A DNA stretch of 61,659 bases from RYN-428 sp035551995 (GTDB lineage Bacteria; Planctomycetota; Phycisphaerae; Tepidisphaerales; Tepidisphaeraceae). Within the stretch, counting starts at the first letter, position 1, and every line of letters starts with the position of its first letter. The translations under genes and the position numbers were made by a program. Location of the stretch: the NCBI GenBank assembly GCA_035551995.1, contig DASZME010000021.1, positions 1-61,659 of the forward strand, written 5' to 3'. Of this stretch, positions 43,507-51,791 are shown piece by piece. The notes below the pieces were generated by a model that searched no databases, was not told where the DNA came from, and saw nothing but the letters and a program-made list of their open reading frames with translations.

Positions 43507-44298
43507 ATGAAAGTCTCTCGTTTGTTCTGTGCCGTGGCGCTTTCGGCCGCCATGGGCTCGTTTTCCTTCGGCGATGTCACCGGTAAAGTCACCCTGACGG
43601 GCAAGATTCCCGACATGCCGGAAATCACTGCGATCAAGATTCTTCCCGACTGCGCCAAGCAGCATAAAGACCCGGTCTATGAAGAACGCGTCGTGGCCGG
43701 CGAAAAGGGCGAGTTGGCCAACGTCGTGATCTCGATCAAGGTCCCCGAAGGCAAGACCCTCGGCAAAACGCCCACCGAGCCGGCCGTTCTGAGCCAAAAG
43801 GGATGCGTCTACACGCCTCATGTGATCGCCCTCATGGTTGGGCAGACGCTGGAAGTCAAGAACGACGATCCGTTTTTGCACAACGTCCACACCCTTTCGA
43901 TCGACAACAACGCGATGAATTTCGGACAGCCGACGGTCGGCGAGAAGAAGGTCGAGCCGTTCAAGGCGGCCGAGACGTTTAAGGTCAAGTGCGACGTGCA
44001 TCCGTGGATGGCGGCATGGATCGTCGTCACCGACAGCCCGTACCATGCCGTCAGCAGCGCCGAGGAAAAGGGAATGGGGACCTATTCGATCAACACCAAG
44101 GATCTTCCCGACGGCGAATACACGTTCACCGCCTGGCATGAGGTCTATGGAACGCAGGAACAAAAGGCGAAAGTCGTCGGCGGAAAAGCCGAGCTGAATT
44201 TCACCTTCAGCGCCGACAAGAAAGCACAAGCTGCCCCGGCCAAGGAATTGAAACTGGCCGCCGGCGCGGCATGCTGCGATGAAAAGACGCAGAAATAG
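43507..44298 (+). CDS. Secreted cupredoxin-like protein
   Basis: About 263 residues with a Sec signal (MKVSRLFCAVALSAAMGSFS). The central domain is cupredoxin-like. Candidate type 1 copper ligands are His125 or His128 in DPFLHNVHTL, then Cys162, His165 and Met168 in KCDVHPWM. A C-terminal carboxypeptidase-regulatory-like sandwich (about 185-245) has LPDGEYTFTAWHEVYG. The end is Ala/Lys-rich with a CC pair. ATG 43507 follows CAGGAG. It stands first before coxB, and a paralogue lies between ctaB and coxC. A role as periplasmic electron carrier or copper donor for the oxidase is inferred from context. Confidence 0.85.
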   Translation: MKVSRLFCAVALSAAMGSFSFGDVTGKVTLTGKIPDMPEITAIKILPDCAKQHKDPVYEERVVAGEKGELANVVISIKVPEGKTLGKTPTEPAVLSQKGCVYTPHVIALMVGQTLEVKNDDPFLHNVHTLSIDNNAMNFGQPTVGEKKVEPFKAAETFKVKCDVHPWMAAWIVVTDSPYHAVSSAEEKGMGTYSINTKDLPDGEYTFTAWHEVYGTQEQKAKVVGGKAELNFTFSADKKAQAAPAKELKLAAGAACCDEKTQK

Positions 44299-44382
44299 GC
44301 GTCGGTCTTTTTTCGCAAGCGCGTCTTCCGGCGATGTGTGCGAAGCGTTCCTTGTCGACAAGCCGCCTGAAAGCAGGCGAAA

Positions 44383-44486
44383 TAGAGCATTTTTCAAGTA
44401 GTCGTAGCGAATCTCCGTTTAGCGGCCCCGCTTGCGGGGCGAGTCATGCGACCGGCGCTCGCGACAGCTACCGTGAAAAATGCTCT
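44383..44486. repeat. MITE-like element with perfect 14-bp terminal inverted repeats; holds REP-like copy 4
   Basis: TAGAGCATTTTTCA (44383-44396) and its exact reverse complement TGAAAAATGCTCTA (44473-44486) bound a 104-bp segment. The centre contains the REP-like core AGCGGCCCCGCTTGCGGGGC at 44421-44440. No target duplication is evident. It sits 53 bases before coxB, so the hairpin it can form would be in the coxB 5' leader or end the cupredoxin transcript. Confidence 0.7.
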
Positions 44487-44539
44487 AATCGACTCAAGAG
44501 CGCTTCGCACGCATCGCTTTAATTCGGATTCCAATATCG

Positions 44540-45784
44540 ATGCTTTGCACCCTTGCACAATTATCCCCCCTGCCATTTGCAAATTGGAGCGACTGGTGGC
44601 TGAACGTCAACTATGCCGAGCACGGCAAGTCGATGGACGGGGTGTTCTACTTCGTCTTCTGGCTCACCACGTTTATTCTGGTGGCTACGCAGGCGGTGTT
44701 GATCTGGTTCCTCATCAAATATCGATTCCGCGCCGATCGAAAAAAAGGAATCTACTCCCACGGCAACACCCGCCTGGAAATGACCTGGACGATCATCCCC
44801 GCGATCATCCTGATCGTGCTTGCCGTCTGGAGCCGGCGCGTCTGGGATAATTATCGCTACTCGGCCACCGCCGATGATCCCAACGCACCGAAAATTCTCG
44901 TGATCGGCGAGCAGTTTCAGTGGAACGTCCTGTACGGCGGACCCCGCAATAAACTCGGCCGGTATCTGCTTTATCCGAAAGTGACTGATCTGAAATGGCC
45001 CACGGTTCCTGATGGGCAGACGTTCAATTTCCCGAATGTCCCAGGGCCGGCTTACCTCCCCGAGCAACAGGCGCTGGCGGCGCTGGACGATTATATCTCG
45101 CAAATCAATCCCCTTGGTCGCGACTATGACGATCCTGATACCAATCCCGATCCGACCGGCCAAGACGCCGCGCTCGCAAAACTAAACGATCGAAATAATG
45201 CGCTGGGCCGAGTATTGGTGCTACCTAAGAATCGCGCCGTCGAAATTCAACTTGGCAGCCGGGACGTGATCCACGATTTCTTTCTTCCGAATTTTCGCAC
45301 GAAGCTCGACGTCGTGCCCGGCATGCGCGGGAAACTCTACATCACGGCCGACAGCGACTGCCCCGGCCCCAAACTCTACACGCTGGTCGAACTGCAACAG
45401 CTTGTGGATCGCGGCAAGGACGTGATGGCGATCGTCAACAAAAACACGCCCGGCGCGGAGCTTTACAGCACCGGCCGGCGCCGACCCAAATTCTGGCGCC
45501 TGACCAAGGACGGCGAAACGTTTCTGGTCAACGGCACGTTCATCACGGCCGACGTGATCAAGAACGCCCGCGCGGCCGGGATTTCCAAAATCACCGCCAC
45601 GATGACCTACGACCTGGTCTGCGAGGAACTGTGCGGCATCGGCCATAGCAAAATGCAGGGCAAAGTGATCGTGCTCGATGACGCCACGCTGAAGGAACCG
45701 CCGTACAACAACTATTTTCCCCCGGCCGTGCCGGCGTCGCCGGCCGAAGCGCGACCGGCGGTTTTGGGAGCGACGCAGCGGTAG
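44540..45784 (+). CDS. coxB: Cytochrome c oxidase subunit II
   Basis: Carries the CuA centre that takes electrons from cytochrome c or a cupredoxin and passes them to subunit I. 414 residues, against about 250-350 in ordinary forms. Two membrane helices lie at about 36-60 and 82-99. CuA ligands are His245 (RDVIHDFFLP), Cys361, Glu363, Cys365, His369 and Met372 (CEELCGIGHSKM). Two extra stretches lengthen the CuA domain: about 132-222 and about 272-345. No cytochrome c domain is fused at the C-terminus. The start has no clear ribosome-binding site. coxA follows 70 bases later. Confidence 0.93.
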   Translation: MLCTLAQLSPLPFANWSDWWLNVNYAEHGKSMDGVFYFVFWLTTFILVATQAVLIWFLIKYRFRADRKKGIYSHGNTRLEMTWTIIPAIILIVLAVWSRRVWDNYRYSATADDPNAPKILVIGEQFQWNVLYGGPRNKLGRYLLYPKVTDLKWPTVPDGQTFNFPNVPGPAYLPEQQALAALDDYISQINPLGRDYDDPDTNPDPTGQDAALAKLNDRNNALGRVLVLPKNRAVEIQLGSRDVIHDFFLPNFRTKLDVVPGMRGKLYITADSDCPGPKLYTLVELQQLVDRGKDVMAIVNKNTPGAELYSTGRRRPKFWRLTKDGETFLVNGTFITADVIKNARAAGISKITATMTYDLVCEELCGIGHSKMQGKVIVLDDATLKEPPYNNYFPPAVPASPAEARPAVLGATQR

Positions 45785-45854
45785 ATTCGCCGTTCCGGCG
45801 CTCCAGCATATTCATGAGGTTTTTCCGCCGGTTTGAGTTTTCGAGAAATTGCCT

Positions 45855-48224
45855 ATGACCGCGATTCCCGCACCAGCGCACGTCGAACACGAACCGGCCC
45901 ACCGGCACGGTCATGGCCACGCGAAACTGACGTTCGTTCAGAAATACCTCTTCTCCACCGACCATAAAATTATCGGCATCGAATTCCTGTTTCTGGGCCT
46001 GGCGTTTTTCGTCGTCGGCGGTTTGCTCGCCATGCTCGTTCGCTGGCAACTGGCGTGGCCCGGCCGGCCGATCCCATGGCTGGCGACCTACCTCGGGTGG
46101 CCCGGCGGATCGATGCCGCCGGAGTATTACAACCAGGCGTTCACCATGCACGCCACCCTGATGATCTTCTTCGTGATCATCCCCATTCTCGTCGGCGCTT
46201 TTGGAAATTACCTGATTCCGCTGATGATCGGCGCGGAGGATATGGCGTTTCCGTTCCTCAACGGCATGGCGTTCTGGATGGCGCTTCCCGCCGGGGCGAT
46301 CATGGTCGCGGCTTTCTTTTTCCCCGGCGGTCCCGCCGCCGCGGGCTGGACCAGTTATCCCCCCATCAGTTCCACCTTTCCAAGCGGCGTCCAGTATCAG
46401 GGCCACGAACCGTACGTCGGCGTCATCCCGCTCGTCCCCCCCAAAACGGATTGGGACAAAATCATCTTCGCCCTGCGCCTCAAAGGCAGCGCAATTCAGA
46501 CAGTCGATAAAACCGATCTGCAAGCGACGCCCCAGGGCCTCGTGGCGCCCTTCACCGGCGAAAAATCGCAAGTCCTCGAGGCCGTTCGCGAGGCGCTCAT
46601 CGCCCGCAATTACGTCCTGATCCCCAGCGAAGTGGACGGCATTGTCATGGGACAGTCCGTCGCCATGTCGGGCGACGCCGCCGCCCCGGCCCGGCACGCC
46701 AAAGTCACCGTCGCCGCCGACACCCTCACCATTCTCGCCGACGACGGCGCCGATCTCTTCGATCGCATTAAGGCCGAGCTGAATTGGCAAAGTTCCTGGC
46801 CCGCCATTTCCATCGTGGGCGTGACGGCGGCGTTGCTTCTCTGCTTCCTCTACATTTGCACTTATCATATCAGCCTCGGCTTTCGCCCGCTGAATTGGAT
46901 CGTCAGCCTGCTCCTGTCGGGCGGCGGCGCTTTTTATGCCGTCAAGGGCGTGCAATACATGGTCTTCGACGGCCAAAGCGCCTGGTTTTTCAGCTTGTTC
47001 CTCGCCGGTTTCGCGAACATCATGGGGTCGATCAACTACCTCACGACCGTCGTGAAACTGCGGTGCCCCGGCATGACGATGTTCCGCATGCCCCTCAGCG
47101 TCTGGGCGATTTTCATTACCAGCATCATGGTCCTGCTGGCCACGCCGGTGCTTGCCGCGACGCTCTTCATGAATCTGCTCGACCATCACCGCCTGACCAG
47201 CTTCTTCCTTCCGTACAACTGGTCCTACGACAAGGGAATCCAAAACGTCTCCGGCGGCGGATACCCTCTGCTGCACCAGCATCTGTTTTGGTTTTACAGC
47301 CATCCCGCCGTCTACATCATGATCCTGCCGGCGATGGGAATGGTCAGCGACATTATCTCCGTCAACTCGCGCAAGCCCGTCTTCGGTTATCGCCCGATGG
47401 TCTACGCCACCGCGTCGATCGCGTTTTTAGGCTTCATCGTCTGGGCCCATCACATGTTCCAAAGCGGGCTGAATCCCACGCTCGGCACCACCTTCGCGAT
47501 CAGCACGTTCTTCATCGCCGTCCCGTCGGCCATCAAAACCTTCAACTGGATGGGCACGCTTTGGGGCGGCAACATCCGCTTCAACACCGCCAATCTCAAC
47601 GCGATCGCCTTTGTGTCGATGTTCGTGGTCGGCGGATTGTCCGGCATCTACATGGCCTCGACCGCCATCGACGTTCACATCCACGCGACGTACTTTATCG
47701 TGGCTCATATTCACTATGTATTGTTCGGCGCCAGCATGTTCGGAATCTTCGCCGGGATCTATCACTGGTATCCGAAAATGTTCGGCAAAATGATGAACGA
47801 ACGCCTGGGTAAATTTCATTTCTGGATTTCGTTCATCGCCTTCAACTGCACGTTTTTCCCGATGCACATCCTCGGGATTCACGGCATGCCCCGGCGCGTC
47901 GCGGAGTACGCCAACTATTCGTCCTTCGCCCATTTCCGTGGGATAAACGTGTTTATCACCTATAGCGCTTTCGTGATGGGATCGGCGCAGCTTCTGTTGG
48001 CGATCAACTTCATCGGCAGCATGATCTTCGGCCCCCGGGCGCCGCGAAATCCGTGGGATGCGACGACGCTGGAATGGCAGACGTCCAGTCCGCCGCCGCA
48101 CGGGAATTTCCCGACGCCGCCGGTGGTTTTTCACGGTCCGTACGAATATGCCTCGCCGTTGGTCGACGAGGATTTTCTGCTTCAGACGCGCTTTGTGGAC
48201 GGCGCGGTCGCGGCGGTGCATTAA
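45855..48224 (+). CDS. coxA: Cytochrome c oxidase subunit I, haem-copper type A2
   Basis: The catalytic subunit: O2 reduction at haem a3-CuB, coupled to proton pumping. About 789 residues instead of about 530-600. Haem a ligand His99 (FTMHATLMIFF); CuB/Tyr site YSHPAVY (481-487), the mark of type A2 enzymes, in which a Tyr-Ser pair stands in for the Glu of GHPEVY; CuB His pair in WAHHMF (532-533); haem ligands in AHIHYVLFG (618, 620). Between YPPISS (about 169) and SLFLAGFANIMGSINYL (about 380) there are about 200 residues where roughly 20 are usual. This contains a soluble part (about 185-315) and two likely membrane helices (about 317-340 and 346-370). The ATG at 45855 is preferred over a TTG two codons earlier. 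Confidence 0.95.
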   Translation: MTAIPAPAHVEHEPAHRHGHGHAKLTFVQKYLFSTDHKIIGIEFLFLGLAFFVVGGLLAMLVRWQLAWPGRPIPWLATYLGWPGGSMPPEYYNQAFTMHATLMIFFVIIPILVGAFGNYLIPLMIGAEDMAFPFLNGMAFWMALPAGAIMVAAFFFPGGPAAAGWTSYPPISSTFPSGVQYQGHEPYVGVIPLVPPKTDWDKIIFALRLKGSAIQTVDKTDLQATPQGLVAPFTGEKSQVLEAVREALIARNYVLIPSEVDGIVMGQSVAMSGDAAAPARHAKVTVAADTLTILADDGADLFDRIKAELNWQSSWPAISIVGVTAALLLCFLYICTYHISLGFRPLNWIVSLLLSGGGAFYAVKGVQYMVFDGQSAWFFSLFLAGFANIMGSINYLTTVVKLRCPGMTMFRMPLSVWAIFITSIMVLLATPVLAATLFMNLLDHHRLTSFFLPYNWSYDKGIQNVSGGGYPLLHQHLFWFYSHPAVYIMILPAMGMVSDIISVNSRKPVFGYRPMVYATASIAFLGFIVWAHHMFQSGLNPTLGTTFAISTFFIAVPSAIKTFNWMGTLWGGNIRFNTANLNAIAFVSMFVVGGLSGIYMASTAIDVHIHATYFIVAHIHYVLFGASMFGIFAGIYHWYPKMFGKMMNERLGKFHFWISFIAFNCTFFPMHILGIHGMPRRVAEYANYSSFAHFRGINVFITYSAFVMGSAQLLLAINFIGSMIFGPRAPRNPWDATTLEWQTSSPPPHGNFPTPPVVFHGPYEYASPLVDEDFLLQTRFVDGAVAAVH

Positions 48225-48291
48225 TTGGGAAATCGTGTTTCAGGTTGCCGGGGCGTTCCTGTGTTTTGCGCGATACTTAGGAGACTGAGTT

Positions 48292-48447
48292 GAACGCCGA
48301 GACGCCAAGTCGCCGAGATGAAGAGAGGAGAGTAGCGGAGAGAAGAGAAGAAAAGAAAAATAGTGAATTTCACTGGTTTTTGATGATTCTTATTTGAGAT
48401 TCTCTCGTTCTTTCCTTTCTTCCCTGAGTCTCGGCGTCTCGGCGTTC
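48292..48447. repeat. Intergenic inverted repeat (GAACGCCGAGACGCC...)
   Basis: GAACGCCGAGACGCC (from 48292) is repeated inverted as GGCGTCTCGGCGTTC (to 48447). The pairing extends inward imperfectly (GCCGAG). The centre is purine-rich then pyrimidine-rich (GAGAGGAGAG... / ...TTCCTTTCTTCC), so it may fold as a long hairpin. It lies after coxA. The rest of 48225-48646 holds REP-like copy 5 and no gene. Confidence 0.7.
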
Positions 48448-48499
48448 GTATCCATTCGTCTTAGGGCAGTTGTCAGCGTACTGGCGCGTTTCTGCGTTT

Positions 48500-48550
48500 A
48501 GCGGCCCCGCTTGCGGGGCGCTATTCGCATGACGCAAGATCGCTTCACCA
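48500..48550 (+). repeat. REP-like palindromic repeat, copy 5
   Basis: AGCGGCCCCGCTTGCGGGGC at 48500-48519, preceded by TTTCTGCGTTT and followed by ATTCGC and ATCGCTTCACC. It lies about 100 bases before ctaA. Confidence 0.8.
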
Positions 48551-48646
48551 AAATGAAAGATGCACCAACGGCCATCCGTTCACTCGGTCACAGACCCTCG
48601 GTCGGATGTATGACCACGCTCTTCATCATTCGCTTTTCTTAAAAAA

Positions 48647-49768
48647 ATGTCCGCTCATTCATCCAACTTCCCGCATTCACTCGACTATGGCGCCACCGAG
48701 CGATCCGTCGTCGCCAGCACCCCCGGCGTGCATTGGCTGGCGACGCTGATCGTGATCGCGACCTTCCCCCTCATTTGCATGGGCGGCCTGGTGACCACCC
48801 TCCATGCGGGAATGTCCGTCCCCGACTGGCCCAACAGCTACGGGTACAACATGTTCCTCTTCCCGCCGAGCCGGTGGGTCGGCGGAATTTTTTACGAGCA
48901 CACCCATCGGCTCATGGGAACCGTCGTCGGAATGCTCTCCATCGCGCTGGCCGTCTGGTCGTGGCGCGCGCAGATCATGGCGGGGATCCGATCGATGCTT
49001 CCTGGTCTGACGGATTGGCGCCCGCCGATCGAGCGCCATCGATACCTTTCGCTGGCCATCCTGGCGGCCGTTTTGTTTCAGGGCGTTCTTGGCGGGCTTC
49101 GCGTCGTCCTGGTCAACCTCGATCTGGCCATCGTTCACGCGTGCGTCGCGCAGGCGTTCTTTTGTCTCGCGGGATATGGCGCCCTGGTCACCTCGCGCCG
49201 GTGGCAAGAAGCGCCCGACCTGTCCACATTTTCCGCCGGCCGCGGCGTCGTCACGCTCGGTATCGTCACGGTCTTTGTCGTTTACCTGCAACTGATCGTC
49301 GGCGCCACCATGCGCCATCACGACGCCGGCCTCGCGATCCCCGACGTTCCGCTGGCGTACGGGAAATGGCTTCCGCCGACCAACGCCGCCGGGTTGGCGG
49401 CCGTCAATCGCATCCGCGCGTTTCGGATGAATCTCGATCCGGTCTCTCTCGGGCAGATTTGGCTGCATTTCGGCCATCGCGTCGGCGCGCTGCTCGTAAG
49501 CGGATTCGTCATCGTCCTGGCGATCAAGGCGCTGCGTCTCCGCGCGTCGCACGGCCTGGCGGCGCCGGCCGTCATGCTGGTCGTCCTGCTTATCGGACAA
49601 CTGACCCTGGGCGTCTTCACCGTTCTGCGCCGCAAGCCCGCCGACGTCGCCAGCGCCCATGTGGCCGTCGGGGCGCTGGTGCTGCTGACGAGTTTTATCC
49701 TTACAATGCGTGCCTGGAAGCTTTACCGATCGCGACCCGCCACGGTCGCGGCTTATGCCGAGCACTGA
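48647..49768 (+). CDS. ctaA: Haem A synthase
   Basis: A membrane enzyme that oxidises the C8 methyl of haem O to make haem A for the oxidase. 373 residues with about eight membrane segments. Motifs: GGLVTTLHAGMSVPDWP near the N-terminus, FYEHTHRLMGTVVGM (first haem-ligand His pair), GATMRHHDAGLAIPD, and HFGHRVGALL (second half). It is followed three bases later by ctaB, with which it makes haem A. There is no clear ribosome-binding site. Confidence 0.93.
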   Translation: MSAHSSNFPHSLDYGATERSVVASTPGVHWLATLIVIATFPLICMGGLVTTLHAGMSVPDWPNSYGYNMFLFPPSRWVGGIFYEHTHRLMGTVVGMLSIALAVWSWRAQIMAGIRSMLPGLTDWRPPIERHRYLSLAILAAVLFQGVLGGLRVVLVNLDLAIVHACVAQAFFCLAGYGALVTSRRWQEAPDLSTFSAGRGVVTLGIVTVFVVYLQLIVGATMRHHDAGLAIPDVPLAYGKWLPPTNAAGLAAVNRIRAFRMNLDPVSLGQIWLHFGHRVGALLVSGFVIVLAIKALRLRASHGLAAPAVMLVVLLIGQLTLGVFTVLRRKPADVASAHVAVGALVLLTSFILTMRAWKLYRSRPATVAAYAEH

Positions 49769-49771
49769 ATC

Positions 49772-50722
49772 ATGCGAACCATCACCGACATCTCCGATCT
49801 CCATGGCGCCGACTCGCCCGCGATTCCCGCGCGCGTGCATCGCCTCGTGGACTATTTTGAACTCATCAAGCCCCGAATGAACCTGCTGGTTCTCTCGACG
49901 ACCGCGGTCGGGTTTTATATGGCTTCGCACGGGCGCTTCGACTGGCTTCGCCTGTTTCATACGCTGATCGGCAGCGCCCTGCTCGCCGGCGGCGCCGCCG
50001 TCTGGAATCAGCAGGTCGAGCGCCGCCACGACGCCAATATGCGCCGCACCGCCCGGCGCCCGATCGCCTGCGGGCGCATCGGCCCGGCCGAGGCGCTGAT
50101 TCTCGGGTCCGGCCTGGCCATCGCCGGATTTTTCCAACTCGAGCATTTCGTCAACCCGCTGACCGCCCTTCTCGGCGCCGCCACGTTTGTCATTTACGTT
50201 TTCGTCTACACGCCGCTCAAACGGATCACCACCCTCTGCACGATCGTCGGCGCCATTCCCGGCGCCTTGCCGACGGTGATGGGATGGACCGCGGTTAACG
50301 GAGACTCCGCCGTGCTGACGTCTCTGCTTCTTCCGCAAGCGGTCGTTCTTTTCGGCATTTTGTTTTTCTGGCAGTTGCCGCACTTTTTAGCCATCGCCAT
50401 TCTCTACAGGGACGATTACGCCAACGCCGGCTTTAAGATGTTGCCAGTCGTGGACAGGGATCTGCGCGCGACGGGATTACAGATCGTGGTCTGGAGCCTG
50501 GCGTTGATTCCGGTGACGCTTTTGCCGAGCGTGCTGCCCGGACCGTTGCGGATGACGGGAATGCTGTACCTGTTAGCCGCCCTGGCGATGGGGCTCGCAT
50601 ACACCGCGTTCGGCGTTATCTGTGCCATCAAGCGCGGCCGGGCGGAGGCTCGGCAGTTGTTCTTTTTTTCGATCGCGTATCTGCCGTTGCTCACGCTGTG
50701 CATGGTGATGGACAAGATATGA
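49772..50722 (+). CDS. ctaB: Protohaem IX farnesyltransferase (haem O synthase)
   Basis: A UbiA-family prenyltransferase that adds farnesyl to haem B, giving haem O, the substrate of CtaA. 316 residues with about nine membrane helices. The first Asp-rich prenyl-diphosphate motif is NQQVERRHDANMRRTARRP, followed by YVFVYTPLKR-like text (the visible form is FVYTPLKRITTLCTIVGAIP). It starts three bases after ctaA stops, so they are coupled. Confidence 0.94.
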   Translation: MRTITDISDLHGADSPAIPARVHRLVDYFELIKPRMNLLVLSTTAVGFYMASHGRFDWLRLFHTLIGSALLAGGAAVWNQQVERRHDANMRRTARRPIACGRIGPAEALILGSGLAIAGFFQLEHFVNPLTALLGAATFVIYVFVYTPLKRITTLCTIVGAIPGALPTVMGWTAVNGDSAVLTSLLLPQAVVLFGILFFWQLPHFLAIAILYRDDYANAGFKMLPVVDRDLRATGLQIVVWSLALIPVTLLPSVLPGPLRMTGMLYLLAALAMGLAYTAFGVICAIKRGRAEARQLFFFSIAYLPLLTLCMVMDKI

Positions 50723-50769
50723 AGCACCGAAAGATGATCCACGAAGGACCTGACGCCGCCTCCGGCCGG

Positions 50770-50990
50770 ACCCAAAGCCTTGAACCACGGATTTCGCGGA
50801 TTAGCACAGATGGGAAAGGAAGGTCCCGCCTTTCATCGGTGAAATCAGTGCAATACGTGGTTAATTCTCCGAGGCCGGAAAAAATCGCGTCGCCACAAAA
50901 ACAAATGATCGGATTGTATTGCGAAGGACATAAAGAATTGTATTTGCATTCGTTCGTGTCCCTTCGTCTCCTTCGTGGATATTTCGTCTT
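50770..50990. repeat. Remnants of dispersed intergenic repeats
   Basis: ACCACGGATTTCGCGGATTAG with ACAGATGGG (about 50786-50813) and TTCGTGTCCCTTCGTCTCC with TTCGTGG (about 50953-50979) are low-complexity words of the kind scattered between genes in many environmental bacteria. They run in frame into the start of the next gene. Confidence 0.5.
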
Positions 50991-51711
50991 CTCGGCATTG
51001 GTCCTCGCGTCGCTGATCATCGGATGCGACGAACCAAAAGCGTCCAAGACCACGACCGCCCCGGCGGCGGCGGGAAAAGTTGAGCATGCGGGCGTCGCCA
51101 TCGGCCGGGTGACGTTCGTGGGAACGCGGCCGCGCTTGCCCGCCCTTGCGGTTTCGGCGGACGCGCACTGCGCCGGGCGGCATCCCGACGGCGTGCCGGA
51201 TGAATCGGTGGTGATCTCCGATGACGGATCGCTGGCGAATGTGTTCGTCTACTTAAAGGACGCCCCGGCCTCCGACGGCGCCGGCAGAGAGCCGGCTTTG
51301 ATCGATCAGGTGAATTGCCAATATATGCCGCACGCGGTGGCGATGCAGGTGAATCAGCCGTTGCGCGTAAAAAGCAGCGATCCGATATTTCATAACGTGC
51401 ACGTGCAGTCGATCGAAAACCCGGCGATGAATCTCGCCGAGGTTCAGCCGGGCGAGCAGACGGTAAAATTCGCGAAGCCGGAAATGATGCGGGTTCGCTG
51501 CGACGTGCATCCGTGGATGAAAGCGATCTTCGGCGTTTTCGACAATCCGTGGTTTGCCGTCACCGGCGCCGACGGAAAATTTCGGATCGACAATATTCCG
51601 CCGGGAACCTACACCCTGACGGCGTGGCACGAGCGGTTCGGCGAAAAGACACAAACGGTGAGGATTGACGCCGACGGGAAAGTGACGCAGGATTTCGTAT
51701 ATGCTCCGTGA
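50905..51711 (+). CDS. Cupredoxin-like lipoprotein
   Basis: A paralogue of the 43507-44298 protein. A hydrophobic segment ends in lipobox LIIGC, about 37 residues after the ATG at 50905. Copper-ligand candidates are His in DPIFHNVHVQS and Cys, His, Met in RCDVHPWMKA. A C-terminal beta-sandwich has IPPGTYTLTAWHERFGEK. The start is uncertain: the frame stays open leftwards into ctaB across repeat remnants, and a GTG at 50956 directly before the hydrophobic core is also possible. It lies inside the cox cluster just before coxC, which suggests electron delivery or copper insertion. Confidence 0.8.
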   Translation: MIGLYCEGHKELYLHSFVSLRLLRGYFVFSALVLASLIIGCDEPKASKTTTAPAAAGKVEHAGVAIGRVTFVGTRPRLPALAVSADAHCAGRHPDGVPDESVVISDDGSLANVFVYLKDAPASDGAGREPALIDQVNCQYMPHAVAMQVNQPLRVKSSDPIFHNVHVQSIENPAMNLAEVQPGEQTVKFAKPEMMRVRCDVHPWMKAIFGVFDNPWFAVTGADGKFRIDNIPPGTYTLTAWHERFGEKTQTVRIDADGKVTQDFVYAP

Positions 51712-51791
51712 TATCGCGTACTGTTCATTGCGGCTCCCGCTCCCTTGCAGGAGAGGGAACTGGATCAATCATAAATGAAGGAGCGACCAAG

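Noticed and set aside
45591..47303. Long leftward open frame of 570 codons
   Set aside because: Antisense to coxB/coxA; composition is that of an antisense shadow, without motifs.
48677..50383. Long leftward open frame of 568 codons
   Set aside because: Antisense to ctaA/ctaB, which have clear motifs and coupling.
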